Source: Actinospica robiniae DSM 44927
GTDB lineage: Bacteria > Actinomycetota > Actinomycetes > Streptomycetales > Catenulisporaceae
Reading direction: 5' to 3'
Assembly: GCF_000504285.1 (NCBI RefSeq)
Contig: NZ_KI632511.1
Location: 9,468,154 to 9,532,153 of the forward strand
DNA: 64,000 nt
Part shown: positions 26,501-35,049 of the stretch, piece by piece
Layout: every line of letters begins with the position of its first letter
Numbering within the stretch: position 1 is the stretch's first letter
The notes under the pieces: generated by a model
The model's database searches: none
Told to the model about the DNA's origin: nothing
What the model saw: the letters and a program-made list of their open reading frames with translations, nothing else
Made by a program: the position numbers and the translations under genes

Positions 26501-27572
26501 TCCGGCCAAGGCGACGGCCGGGCAGCAGGTCACCATCAGCGGCAGCGGCTTCGGCGCGAGCCAGGGCAGCAGTTACCTGACATTGAGCGACAACGGCACC
26601 ACCTGGGGCGCGCCCGGTGACGCCGCCACGTTCGCCGTGAACAGCTGGAGCGACAGCGCGATCACCTTCACCGTCCCCACGCCCTCGGGCACGAACGGCC
26701 AGTGGGCGGTCACGCCCGGCAGCTCCGCGACCGTCTCCGTAACCACCGGGTCCGGGACATCGAACACTGCGACGACGATGATCGGCTCCACCACGCCACC
26801 GAGCGGCCAGGTCACCGGGAATCAGGGTCTGTGCTTGGATGACCGGAGCGCCTTGACCACGAACTCCAATCCGGTCCAGGTCTACACCTGCAACAACACC
26901 ACCGCGCAGCAGTGGACGATAGAGCCGAACGGCACGGTCCAGGTGCTCGGCATGTGTCTGGACGTCGCCAGCGGCGCCACCGTCAACGGCACCGGCGTCG
27001 GTATCTACACCTGCAACAACACCGGCGCGCAGACCTGGGTGCAGCAGCAGGACGGCCAGCTGGTCAACCCGCAGTCGGGTAAGTGCCTTGATGACTCCGG
27101 CAACGGCGGTTCGGGCACGCAGACGGTGATCTACGACTGTGACGGCTCGGCCGGCGAGCACTGGAACGTGCCGAGCGGTGGCTCGTACATCGCGGCGCAG
27201 GGCCAGATCACCGGATATCAGGGCTTGTGCCTCGACGACAGCAACGCCGCCACCGCCGACGGCAACCCGATCCAGGTCTTCACCTGCAACCAGAGCGCGG
27301 CCCAGCAGTGGACGGCAGGCCAGAACGACTCGCTGCAGACGCTCGGCAAGTGCCTGGACGTGTCCGGCGGGGCCGGCGCCAACGGCACCGTCGTCAACCT
27401 CTATACATGCAATGGAACCGGCGCGCAGAAGTGGCTGCCGGTGAGCGGAGGCGCGCTGATCAACCCGCAGTCGAGCAAATGCCTGGAGGACAACGGCGGT
27501 GGCGGCTCCGGCACGCACGTGATCATCGATGCCTGCAATGCGGGAGCGGACCAGCAGTGGACCCTGCCCTGA
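23571..27572 (+). CDS. Secreted GH31-family glycosidase with CBM, IPT/TIG and ricin-B lectin domains
   Basis: A 1,333-residue secreted enzyme. The signal peptide is 1-40 (VALALPTGPAVAQ). A CBM35-like beta-sandwich lies at about 195-305, inserted before the catalytic domain. The GH31 barrel (about 310-860) has the probable nucleophile Asp557 in TWLDWCCDNS and the acid/base at Asp655 or 656 in YVSDDIGSF. An IPT/TIG domain (about 975-1070) is followed by two ricin-B lectin domains (about 1085-1333) with QxW motifs. GH31 enzymes cleave alpha-glucosides or alpha-xylosides. ATG 23571 is preceded by AGGAG; an ATG nine codons upstream is less likely. It converges on the next gene with a 4-bp gap. Confidence 0.87.
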   Translation: MRISRTIRLHRSRRRPVLGALTAAATVVALALPTGPAVAQTATSDSSPVNLSNAINLAVGKAVANATVVEGDARFEVLTPEVIRMEYSTTGSFLDLPTFDILDRDFTAPAFTSSVSNNVLTITTSQLTLTYRLGSGPFNTTNTSMKLLGTLPPGASANVTPTWGLECTFGQVCQSGAAGLAGGASMASDHKNSVSPAGFVAGLTATGAEATWRVLGAPAGTADVTIRYANNKGGDGNTETRTAHLVVNGTGTQVSLPATASWDTWSTVTVPVTLTAGTDTVAVECASGDSCNVNVDDIAVNAPGSSALPVVPARPLGGYMRSYDSTNGSYDAGTPTCASGQSGDACAADIPSMASGLLDESGWYLLDDSQAAVWTSTGWLANRPTGDIEDGYLFGYGQNYTGALADLAQLTGPATLPDESAFGNWLSQYYGYTTAAYQSTLLPQFEANGVSLDDLSVDTDWKSPSTWNGWEWNSSLFPDSTAFTDWAKSQDVSVALNVHAGIPTNDALYSQAQDIAGNTLTTSGSTAYWDWANVAQAESYFATADPTQNSVGLTWLDWCCDNSGVFSEPGVTPDSWINYLIAQQMVNEGQRGYVLSRIGASLQNSQAGSGTTGAWAEHRSTIAFTGDTQGTWNTLASEAQLAQDAGSIGEPYVSDDIGSFLGSAAAGNVPDDLYLRWLQLGTFQPVMREHSDGVDDDQNARLPWMYDAATQAVGDQFMQLREELVPYLYTLAAQAGSTGMPMTQALYLNYPSQAAAYTNPTEYTLGPDVLVAPVTQPGASVSMPVWFPPGTWQDYFTGATFTGPATQTITVPTSRMPVFVKEGGIVPLQPSSGQAQTAGAAPITLQVHAGASGSFSLYDDAGTGLGYESGQSSKTAINYTENTSASTLTISAASGSYSGEPSSRSYTLDLVDESKPTSVQVNGQTLTTTQWSYDSATHTLLVPLGAVPVSGSETVTQTGGAPLQLSEPTTPLVTFASPAKATAGQQVTISGSGFGASQGSSYLTLSDNGTTWGAPGDAATFAVNSWSDSAITFTVPTPSGTNGQWAVTPGSSATVSVTTGSGTSNTATTMIGSTTPPSGQVTGNQGLCLDDRSALTTNSNPVQVYTCNNTTAQQWTIEPNGTVQVLGMCLDVASGATVNGTGVGIYTCNNTGAQTWVQQQDGQLVNPQSGKCLDDSGNGGSGTQTVIYDCDGSAGEHWNVPSGGSYIAAQGQITGYQGLCLDDSNAATADGNPIQVFTCNQSAAQQWTAGQNDSLQTLGKCLDVSGGAGANGTVVNLYTCNGTGAQKWLPVSGGALINPQSSKCLEDNGGGGSGTHVIIDACNAGADQQWTLP

Positions 27573-27576
27573 TCCG

Positions 27577-28680
27577 TCACGCTGCCAACGGCGCGGGGAC
27601 GCGCGTCGCCAGAAGCTCGCGGATCTCGCGGACGGCGTCGCGTCCCGCGCGGTTGGCGCCGACCGTGCTGGCCGAAGGCCCGTAGCCGACCAGGTGCAGC
27701 CGGGGTTCGCCGACGACGCGAGTGCCGTCCATGACGATGCCGCCGCCGGAAGCGCGCAGGTGGAGCGGCGCGAGATGATCGAGCGCCGCTCGCCAGCCGG
27801 TACACCACAGGATCACGTCGGCCTCGACGAAGCCCGGCGCACCTGCCTGCGGCTCGTCCCAGGCGACGCCGTCCGGCGTGATCCGGTCGAACATCGGCAG
27901 CCGGTCGAGCACCCCCTGCCGCCGGGCTTCGAGCACTGCTTCGGTCACCGGCAGCCCGGTGACGCTGACGACGCTCTGCGGCACCAGTCCGGCCCGCACG
28001 CGGCGGTCCACCATGGCCACGACTTCGCGCCCGTACTCGCGCGTGAAGGGCTGATCGCGGAACACCGGCGGCCGGCGGGTTACCCAGGTGGTCGCGGCTC
28101 CGGCCTGCGCGAGCTCGCCGAGCAGCTGAAGCGCGGTGATCCCGCCGCCCACGACGACCACCCGCCGGCCCGCGAACTCCTCCGGGCCGGGATACGTCGC
28201 CGCGTGCAACTGGCGGCCGCGGAAGCTCTCACGGCCCGGGTAGTACGGCCAGAACGGCCGGTTCCAGGTACCGGTCGCGTTGATCACGGCCCGCGCGGCC
28301 CACGTCCCGGCGTCGGTCTCGACCAGCAGCCGGTCGTCCGCCCCTTCCCGCACCGCGCGCACGCTCACCGGCCGCAGCACCGGAAGCTCGAAGTGCTCCT
28401 CGAACTGAGCGAAGTACCGGGGGATCGCCACCGACGCCCGCTCCTGCGGGGACGGCGGGTCGAAGGCCATCCCGGGCAGGTCGAAGATGCCGTTCACCGT
28501 CTGCATGCGCAACGAGGGCCACCGGTGCTGCCAGGCTCCGCCCGGCGCCCGATCGCCGTCGAGCACCACGTAGCCCGCGCGGGGCTCGAACCCGGCCCGG
28601 CCCAGAAAGTAGGCGCTGGAGAGACCGGCCTGACCGGCCCCGATCACCACGACCTCGGTGGCGCGCGTCTGTTCGTCCAC
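27577..28680 (-). CDS. FAD-dependent monooxygenase/oxidoreductase
   Basis: A 367-residue flavoprotein. The FAD-binding motif is VVVIGAGQAGLSSAYFL (about 10-26) and the NADPH-binding motif is VVVVGGGITALQLLGELA (about 172-189). GGAWQHRWPSLRMQ (about 47-60) is typical of CzcO/flavin monooxygenase-like proteins. These oxidise a soft nucleophile or ketone using NADPH and O2. The partner and substrate cannot be inferred from the neighbours. Confidence 0.88.
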   Translation of the reverse strand: MDEQTRATEVVVIGAGQAGLSSAYFLGRAGFEPRAGYVVLDGDRAPGGAWQHRWPSLRMQTVNGIFDLPGMAFDPPSPQERASVAIPRYFAQFEEHFELPVLRPVSVRAVREGADDRLLVETDAGTWAARAVINATGTWNRPFWPYYPGRESFRGRQLHAATYPGPEEFAGRRVVVVGGGITALQLLGELAQAGAATTWVTRRPPVFRDQPFTREYGREVVAMVDRRVRAGLVPQSVVSVTGLPVTEAVLEARRQGVLDRLPMFDRITPDGVAWDEPQAGAPGFVEADVILWCTGWRAALDHLAPLHLRASGGGIVMDGTRVVGEPRLHLVGYGPSASTVGANRAGRDAVREIRELLATRVPAPLAA

Positions 28681-28809
28681 AGCCGAACAACAAAAAGTCG
28701 GCGCTCCTGCTTCCCGGCCCGGCTGTCACGCCGTCAGGTCGCGCCGATGTCGCCGGCCCGCCATGCCCCGCCCACCCGGCATTCACGACCCCGGACGATC
28801 CTTCCATCC

Positions 28810-30342
28810 ATGCTTACGCGTCGAACCTACCTGCGGCTGATGAGCGCGTCGGCCGGCTTCGCGGCCGTGACCGGCCCCGAGCTGCTCGCCCGAGCGGCCG
28901 CCAGCGCCTCGCCCGCGATCCGTCCGAACGGCTCGAACGGCATCGAGCACGTCGTGGTGCTGATGATGGAGAACCGCTCATTCGACCACTTCCTCGGCTG
29001 GCTGCCCGGCGCCGACGGCCGGCACGACCTGCGCTTCCCGGCCGCGGACGGCAACGTCTACCCGAACTACCCGCTGGCCCCCGACTTCCAGGGCTGCGGC
29101 TACAGCGACCCCGACCACAGCTGGGAAGGCTTCCTCGTCCAGCACAACCACGGCCGGATGGACGGGTTCCTGCAGCGTCCGACCACGCCAGAGCCCAACC
29201 CCGGCGTGACCCTGGCCAGCGCCAACACCTTCCCGGTGGGCTACTACACGAACCTCGAGCGCAACGGCCGGCCCAAGGCCACACCCGACCTTCCGGTCAT
29301 CGGCGCCCTCGCGCAGCACTACACCGTGCTCGACCGCTACTTCTCCTCGTTCGCCGGCGAGACCTTCCCGAACCGCTTCTACCAGCACGCCGCGCGCACC
29401 GACCGCGACCACAACTCGAGCGTCATCTCGACGATGCCGACGATCTGGGACCAGCTTTCCCCGATCCCCAACGACCAGGGCATCCCGACCGGCGCCTACT
29501 ACTTCCGCGACTCCCCGTTCCTGGCGCTCTGGGGCACCAAGTACCTGCCGTTCTGGCACCCCTTCGCCGACGGCGACGTCGACGCGCTCGGCATCCCGAT
29601 CACCACGAAGTCCTTCCTCGACACCGTGGCCGCGGGCGAGCTGCCCAACGTCAGCTTCATCGACCCCGCCTTCGACACCGAAGCCACCGGGACCTCGGCC
29701 GACGACCACCCCATGGCCGACATCCGGCTCGGCGAGCGCTTCATCGCCGACACCTACCACGCGCTCGCCGACGCCGGGTACCTGGACAACACCGTGCTCG
29801 TGGTGACCTTCGACGAGTGGGGCGGCTTCTACGACCACGTCCCGCCGCCGCGCGTCACCGATGACACCGACCCCGCGAACGTGGATCACACCGGTGATGG
29901 CACGACTCCGACTGACGGGCAGTCGATCCCCGACTACCGGCAGCTCGGGTTCCGCGTGCCGGCGATCGTCGTGTCCAACCTGGCCCCGGCCCAGGTGGTC
30001 AAGCACGGGCCGTTCGAGCACACCTCGACGCTGAAGATGATCGAGTCCACCTTCGGCTTGAACTCGCTCACCGAGCGCGACGCCCACGCGCTCGACCTGG
30101 GCCAGGTCCTGGAGCACCACCCGCGGCGCCCCGTCCCGGCCGGTGCGATCCCGACCAGCGCCGAGGTCCCCGGGCCGGTCAGCGACGCCGCCGCGGTCTG
30201 CGGCATCCACAGCGTCCAGTCCGCCTCGCCGTCTCCGGTCACGATCGGCCACCACCGGTACGGCCTCACCGTCCCGCCGCAGATCGCGGGCATGGACGTG
30301 CTCGGCCGCGAGCTGCGGCAGAAGAACAGCTCGGAGCGGTAG
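28810..30342 (+). CDS. Tat-exported phosphoesterase (phospholipase C / acid phosphatase family)
   Basis: A 510-residue protein. The N-terminus carries a twin-arginine signal (TRRTYLRLMSASAGFAAVTG), so it is exported folded. The phosphoesterase domain (about 45-450) has the metal/nucleophile motif HVVVLMMENRSFDHFLGWLP (about 47-66). TFDEWGGFYDHVPPPRV (about 336-352) and the late EHTSTLKMIE motif are also present. The family includes phospholipases C and acid phosphatases; which one cannot be settled by eye. A strong terminator follows. Confidence 0.88.
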   Translation: MLTRRTYLRLMSASAGFAAVTGPELLARAAASASPAIRPNGSNGIEHVVVLMMENRSFDHFLGWLPGADGRHDLRFPAADGNVYPNYPLAPDFQGCGYSDPDHSWEGFLVQHNHGRMDGFLQRPTTPEPNPGVTLASANTFPVGYYTNLERNGRPKATPDLPVIGALAQHYTVLDRYFSSFAGETFPNRFYQHAARTDRDHNSSVISTMPTIWDQLSPIPNDQGIPTGAYYFRDSPFLALWGTKYLPFWHPFADGDVDALGIPITTKSFLDTVAAGELPNVSFIDPAFDTEATGTSADDHPMADIRLGERFIADTYHALADAGYLDNTVLVVTFDEWGGFYDHVPPPRVTDDTDPANVDHTGDGTTPTDGQSIPDYRQLGFRVPAIVVSNLAPAQVVKHGPFEHTSTLKMIESTFGLNSLTERDAHALDLGQVLEHHPRRPVPAGAIPTSAEVPGPVSDAAAVCGIHSVQSASPSPVTIGHHRYGLTVPPQIAGMDVLGRELRQKNSSER

Positions 30343-30349
30343 CGCCGCG

Positions 30350-30385
30350 GTCGCCCGCCCCGGCCGCACGGCCGGGGCGGGCGAC
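30350..30385 (+). terminator. Strong terminator hairpin
   Basis: Perfect 16-bp arms GTCGCCCGCCCCGGCC (30350-30365) and its complement (30370-30385) around a GCAC loop, 7 bp after the phosphoesterase stop. Confidence 0.85.
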
Positions 30386-30462
30386 GGTGTCCCTGGCTGA
30401 CGGTAATCTGTCGCACGACCGTCGGGCCGCCGCGTGGACCGCGGGACGTGAAGGGACCACTG

Positions 30463-33400
30463 GTGACTGATCAGTTCGACACCGCGGCGATCCGCGAGCG
30501 GGTACTCGCGTCCTGGGTGGCCGCGCCCGTGCGCTTCCGTGAGGACGCCAACCTCGAGGAAGACCTCGTCCTGGGCGGTTATCGGGACCGCGTGCTGGTC
30601 GAACTGGCCCAGAACGCGGCGGACGCCGCGGCGCGGGCCGGGGTGCCGGGCCGTCTGCGCTTCACGCTCGAGAGCTCGTCGCAGGGCTCGACGCTGTCCG
30701 CCGCGAACACCGGCGCGCCGCTGGACGCGGCCGGGGTGGTGAGCCTGTCCACGCTGCGCGCGTCGGCCAAGCGCGAGGACGCGCCCGCGGACCGGCCCGG
30801 CGACGCGGTTCCGGTCGGCCGGTTCGGCGTCGGATTCGCCTCGGTGCTGGCCGTGAGTGACGCGCCGTCGGTGATCTCGCGCGACGGTGCCGTACGGTTC
30901 TCCGTCACCCAAGCGCGTGACGAGGTCCGCCAAGCCGCCGCGCAGAACGCGGAGCTCGGCACGGAACTGAGCCGCCGAGGCGGCCGGGCGCCCGCGCTGC
31001 GCCTGCCCTACCCCGCCGAGGGCACGCCGCCGTGGGGTTACGACACCGTCGTGGCGCTCCCGCTGCGCGACGCGGCGGCCGAGGCGCTGGTGCGCAGCCT
31101 GCTGACAGAGCTCGACGACACCCTGCTGCTCGTCCTCACTCAGCTCGCTGAGATCGTGGTCGAAGTCGACGGCGAAGTGCGTACCCTGACCGCCGATCGC
31201 AGCGCCCAGGACGAGTGCGTCGTGCGCGACGGGGATCGCACCACCCGCTGGCGGCTGGCCGGCGCCCAGGGCGAACTGGACCGCGAGCTGCTCGCCGACC
31301 GTCCGGTCGAAGAGCGGATCCGCCCCCGCTGGTCGCTGACCTGGGCGGTGCCGGCCGACGCGGACGGCTCCCCGCAGCGCCTGCGCACCGCGCCGGTGCT
31401 GCACGCCCCGACCCCCACCGACGAGCCGGTCGGGCTGCCCGCGCTGCTGATCGCCTCGTTCCCGCTGGAGGTCTCCCGCCGCCACGTCGCCCCCGGCCCG
31501 CTGACGGACTTCCTGCTCGAGCGCGCCGCCGCCGCGTACGCGGACCTGGTGGCGTCCTGGCCCGCCCGCACCCCGGAACTGCTGCGCCTGGTCCCCGGGC
31601 CGATGGGGGAGGGGGTGCTCGACGCCGAACTGCGCCGCCGGATCGGCGCCCGGCTGCCCGACACGGCGTTCCTGCCGGCGGCGGCCGGCAGCCCGGCCCC
31701 GCTGCGCCCGCGCGACGCCGTCGTCCTCGACCCCTGCGACGAACAGCTGGTCGGCGTGCTGCGCGACGTCCTGCCCGGCCTGCTCCCGGCCGGCTGGGAA
31801 CGCGACCAGGTCGCCGGGACGGCGCTCAAGCTGCGTCGGCTGAGCCCGGCCGAACTGGCCGAGACGCTGGCCGGCCTCGACCGGGAACCGGCCTGGTGGG
31901 GCGGCCTCTACGCGGCGCTGTACGGAACCGTCGGTCAGGACCCGAACACCCGCGAGGCCCTGGCCACGCTCCCGGTGCCGCTGGCCGACGGCCGGACCGT
32001 GCGCGGCGCCCGGGACACCCTGCTCCCGGTCGCAGACCTCGATGACTCCCTCTCGGCCTCGTTCCGGCGGCTCGGCCTGCGGATCGTGCACCCCTCGGCG
32101 CTCGCCCCGGGCAACGGCCCCTCTTCGCTGCTGGAGCGCCTCGGCGCCCGCCCGGCCTACCCGCGCGCGCTGCTCGCCGACGTGGCCGCGCGCGGCGTCG
32201 CCATGGCCTCCGACAGTTCCCTGCTTCCCTATGAACAAGACGCCGGTCCGGATGACCAGAGCCGCTTGGCCGAGGCCGTGCTCGCCCTCGTCCGCGCGGC
32301 CGAACCCGGTCCACACGAACGCTTCGGACTCGGCGACCTGCCGCTGCTCAACGCCCGCGCCGGTTACAGCCCCGCATGCGAGCTCGTGCTCCCGCACTCG
32401 CCGTTGGCCGACGTGGTCGACCCCGAGACGTTCGGCTACGTCGACGAGGGCTGGGTGCGGCGCTGGGGCGCGGACGTGCTGCGCGCGGTCGGCGTGCTGG
32501 ACACGCTCGAGGTCGTGCGAGCCGAGAACGTGCTGCTCGACGCCGACGCGCTGGAGGAGGGCCTGCTCGACCTGGACGGATTCGAGGACTGGGTCGACGA
32601 TATCAGGACCATGATCGACCGCTCGGCGCAGGACGTGCCGCCGGTGGTGGCCGAGCTGATCGCGGTGCGCGACCTCGAGCTGATCGCCGACTGGCCCCGC
32701 GCGCTGGAACTGCTGGCCTCGCCCGGCCTGCGCGAAGCCACGACCTCCGCCGCCAAGGTGCTGCCCGGCGTCGGCCGGACGCTGCACCTGCCGTCGTACA
32801 CGTCCTGGTGGCTCAGCCGGCACCCGGTGCTCGACGGCCGGTGCCCCGCGGATCTCGCCACCGGCGGCGGCCTGCTCGAAGGCCTCTACGACCCCGCCCC
32901 CGAGGACCGCGACCCGCAGGAGCTGATCGGCCTCGGCGTGCGCACGACCCTCGCGGCGCTGCTGGCGACCCCGGGCGGTCCCGGCGAACTCCTCGACCGG
33001 CTCGCCGACCCGCAGCGCCCGGTCACCGGCGTCCAGCTGACCGCGCTCTACGACGCGCTGAGCGAGGTCCCGGCCGACCAGCTCGCCCCGCCGGACCGGC
33101 TGCGCGCCTGGCAGAACGGCGCCCTCGTCGTCGCCGACGCCGACGACGTCCTGGTGATCGACGCGCCCGACCTGCTGCCCCTGGTCGGCGACCGCCCCTA
33201 CCTCGCCGTCCCGCCGCGTTGCGCCGTGCAGCTCGCGGACCTGCTGGACGTGGACCTCGTCTCCGAGGCGATCACCGGCGCGGTCACCTCGCCCGGAGAA
33301 GAGCAGCCCGTTCCGGACGTCGTCAGGGAACTGATGCCGGAGTCCCCGGCCACGTACATGGAGCACGACGAGCTGATCCTGGACGACCAGGACGAGGTCT

Positions 33401-33564
33401 ACTGGCGCGTCGTCGACGGCGTCGCCCACGCCTCCACCTTCGACGGCATCGCCCGCGCCCTCGCCTGGGCCGCCGGCCGCTGGGACCGCCGCCACCTCAT
33501 CGCCGCGCTGCTCACCGAGCCGGAGAGGATGGAAGAGCTCAGCGAAGAGACCTACTATGAGTAG
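30463..33564 (+). CDS. Sacsin/Hsp90-like ATP-binding protein
   Basis: A 1,033-residue protein whose first 180 residues form a GHKL/Hsp90-type ATPase of the sacsin N-terminal kind. The N-box is LVELAQNAADAAARAG (about 42), the adenine-loop region is LSAANTGAPLD (about 73) and the lid is VGRFGVGFASVLAV (about 115). The remaining 850 residues are alpha-rich and not otherwise recognisable; there is no membrane segment. GTG 30463 is chosen because AAGGGA lies 6 bases upstream; an in-frame GTG at 30448 is possible. Homologues are widespread single genes in actinobacteria with no firm function, perhaps chaperones. Confidence 0.82.
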   Translation: MTDQFDTAAIRERVLASWVAAPVRFREDANLEEDLVLGGYRDRVLVELAQNAADAAARAGVPGRLRFTLESSSQGSTLSAANTGAPLDAAGVVSLSTLRASAKREDAPADRPGDAVPVGRFGVGFASVLAVSDAPSVISRDGAVRFSVTQARDEVRQAAAQNAELGTELSRRGGRAPALRLPYPAEGTPPWGYDTVVALPLRDAAAEALVRSLLTELDDTLLLVLTQLAEIVVEVDGEVRTLTADRSAQDECVVRDGDRTTRWRLAGAQGELDRELLADRPVEERIRPRWSLTWAVPADADGSPQRLRTAPVLHAPTPTDEPVGLPALLIASFPLEVSRRHVAPGPLTDFLLERAAAAYADLVASWPARTPELLRLVPGPMGEGVLDAELRRRIGARLPDTAFLPAAAGSPAPLRPRDAVVLDPCDEQLVGVLRDVLPGLLPAGWERDQVAGTALKLRRLSPAELAETLAGLDREPAWWGGLYAALYGTVGQDPNTREALATLPVPLADGRTVRGARDTLLPVADLDDSLSASFRRLGLRIVHPSALAPGNGPSSLLERLGARPAYPRALLADVAARGVAMASDSSLLPYEQDAGPDDQSRLAEAVLALVRAAEPGPHERFGLGDLPLLNARAGYSPACELVLPHSPLADVVDPETFGYVDEGWVRRWGADVLRAVGVLDTLEVVRAENVLLDADALEEGLLDLDGFEDWVDDIRTMIDRSAQDVPPVVAELIAVRDLELIADWPRALELLASPGLREATTSAAKVLPGVGRTLHLPSYTSWWLSRHPVLDGRCPADLATGGGLLEGLYDPAPEDRDPQELIGLGVRTTLAALLATPGGPGELLDRLADPQRPVTGVQLTALYDALSEVPADQLAPPDRLRAWQNGALVVADADDVLVIDAPDLLPLVGDRPYLAVPPRCAVQLADLLDVDLVSEAITGAVTSPGEEQPVPDVVRELMPESPATYMEHDELILDDQDEVYWRVVDGVAHASTFDGIARALAWAAGRWDRRHLIAALLTEPERMEELSEETYYE

Positions 33565-33567
33565 ATC

Positions 33568-34380
33568 ATGCGGATCATGGTCATCGGCGGGAGCGGCTAC
33601 CTCGGCAGCGAGGTCGTGCGCCGGGCAGGCGGATCAGGGCACGAAGTCATAGCGACGTCCCGCGCGGAGGCGAGTCGACATCACCTCGACATCACCTCGC
33701 GCCTCGCCGTGGCCTCCCTGATCAGCCAGGTGCAGCCGCAGTGCATCATCAACGCGGCGTACCGGCAAGACGCATGGGCGCCGACCGCCATCGGGCCGGG
33801 CAACGTCGCGCTCGCCGCGGCAGCCTGCGGCGCGCACCTGATCCAGGTATCAAGCGACTCCGTGTTCTCCGGTCGCGCTCCGGCCTACCCGGAGAGTTCG
33901 TACCCTGATCCGCTCACCCCTTACGGCGCCGCGAAAGCCGCCGCGGAGACCGCGATTCAAGCGATCGACCCCACCGCGGCGATCGTGCGCACCTCGCTCA
34001 TCGTCGGCGACGGCCACTCCGTTCACGAGCAGTTCGTCAGAGCCCTCATATCGGGCGAGAACGAGGGCGTGCTCTTCACCGACGTCCTACGATGCCCGGT
34101 CCATGTCGCCGACCTCGCCGCGGCGCTGCTGGAGATCGCAGAGCAGCAGCGTTCTGGCATCCTCCACGCCGCCGGGCCGGAGGCGGTGAGCCGCTACGAC
34201 CTCGGATGCATGATCGCGCGACGTCTCGGCCTCGACGAGAAGCGGCTACGACCAGACCAGCGCGCCACCACTCCGACGCCCGGCCCGCTCGCCGTCCGCC
34301 TGGACTCCCGCAACACCCAGTCCACGCTCCGAACCGCACTGCGTGGCGCCACCGAGTTCCTCGATAATCGCTCATGCTGA
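33568..34380 (+). CDS. RmlD-like NAD(P)-dependent sugar reductase
   Basis: A 270-residue SDR protein of the dTDP-4-dehydrorhamnose-reductase type. The Rossmann motif is GGSGYLG (about 7-13). IQVSSDSVFSG (about 92) and YGAAKAAAE (about 113) give the catalytic Tyr-Lys. No other rhamnose pathway gene is present, so the true substrate may differ. It starts 3 bp after the sacsin-like gene and overlaps the next start by 7 bp, suggesting a three-gene unit. Confidence 0.85.
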   Translation: MRIMVIGGSGYLGSEVVRRAGGSGHEVIATSRAEASRHHLDITSRLAVASLISQVQPQCIINAAYRQDAWAPTAIGPGNVALAAAACGAHLIQVSSDSVFSGRAPAYPESSYPDPLTPYGAAKAAAETAIQAIDPTAAIVRTSLIVGDGHSVHEQFVRALISGENEGVLFTDVLRCPVHVADLAAALLEIAEQQRSGILHAAGPEAVSRYDLGCMIARRLGLDEKRLRPDQRATTPTPGPLAVRLDSRNTQSTLRTALRGATEFLDNRSC

Positions 34381-34880
34381 CAAACCCCTGGCTGGCCGGC
34401 CCGTCGCCGGAGCGCGGCCTGGACCGCGACCGTCTCGAAGAGCGCATCCTGAACCTGCTCTCGAGCCAGAACATGTGCGTCGTCGCGACCACTGGCCCAC
34501 AAGGTCCGCTGGCCACCCCGGTGCGCTACTACCACCTCGACTTCGCCGTGATGTTCACCGCCATGGCCTCGTCGCCCAAGATGCGCAACATAGCCGTCGA
34601 CCCGCGCGTCTCCATCGGCGTCTTCGCCCCCTTAGTCGGCCAGGCCAGCAGCCGCGGCGCCCAACTCTTCGGCCGCGCGCGGGTCCTCATGCCGGAGGAC
34701 GACGAGCATGCGAGCTACTGGCCGGCCTTCCGCTGGCAATCAGACCACGTCGAACGCGGCCGCCCCCTCGACACCCCGCCCGCCGGCCCACTGATCGTCG
34801 TGGAAGCCGACCGCATCGTCTACACCGAGCACTGGCTCCGCCGCGACGGCTACGCGCCTCGCCAGTTCTGGTCCAGATAA
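34374..34880 (+). CDS. Pyridoxamine 5'-phosphate oxidase-fold flavoprotein
   Basis: A 168-residue split-barrel protein of the PPOX/FMN-binding group. Typical residues include NMCVVATTGPQGPLATPVRY (about 33-52) and KMRNIAVDPRVSIGVF (about 69-84). Such proteins bind FMN, F420 or heme. It overlaps the RmlD-like gene by 7 bp and is probably translated with it. It ends 66 bp before the left 29-bp inverted repeat. Confidence 0.82.
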   Translation: MLTNPWLAGPSPERGLDRDRLEERILNLLSSQNMCVVATTGPQGPLATPVRYYHLDFAVMFTAMASSPKMRNIAVDPRVSIGVFAPLVGQASSRGAQLFGRARVLMPEDDEHASYWPAFRWQSDHVERGRPLDTPPAGPLIVVEADRIVYTEHWLRRDGYAPRQFWSR

Positions 34881-34945
34881 CAGGCCCACTGCTCCGCGCC
34901 CGCACCAAACCCTGCCGACGCTCTCGCTCAGCACTCCGAACACTT

Positions 34946-34974
34946 GTCATTCCGAACGTGGGGACTGAGCTGGG
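34946..34974. repeat. Left 29-bp inverted repeat bounding the NUDIX cassette
   Basis: This 29-bp sequence starts GTCATTCCGAACGTGGGGAC and matches the reverse complement of 36159-36187 at 28 of 29 positions. It lies 66 bp after the upstream gene. Confidence 0.8.
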
Positions 34975-35049
34975 CTTGTCGCGTAGCGGGAATCGAGGTC
35001 TGCTGAGGTCTCTGGAGATGTGGAAGGCGAGAGCGGCATACTGGCCGCC

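Noticed and set aside
27529-28809. N-terminal extension of the phosphoesterase
   Set aside because: The extension is antisense to the flavin monooxygenase gene; the twin-arginine signal starting at 28810 fixes the real start.
28978-33495. A 1,505-codon open frame on the minus strand
   Set aside because: Antisense to the phosphoesterase and sacsin-like genes, low complexity, crosses a strong terminator between two real genes.
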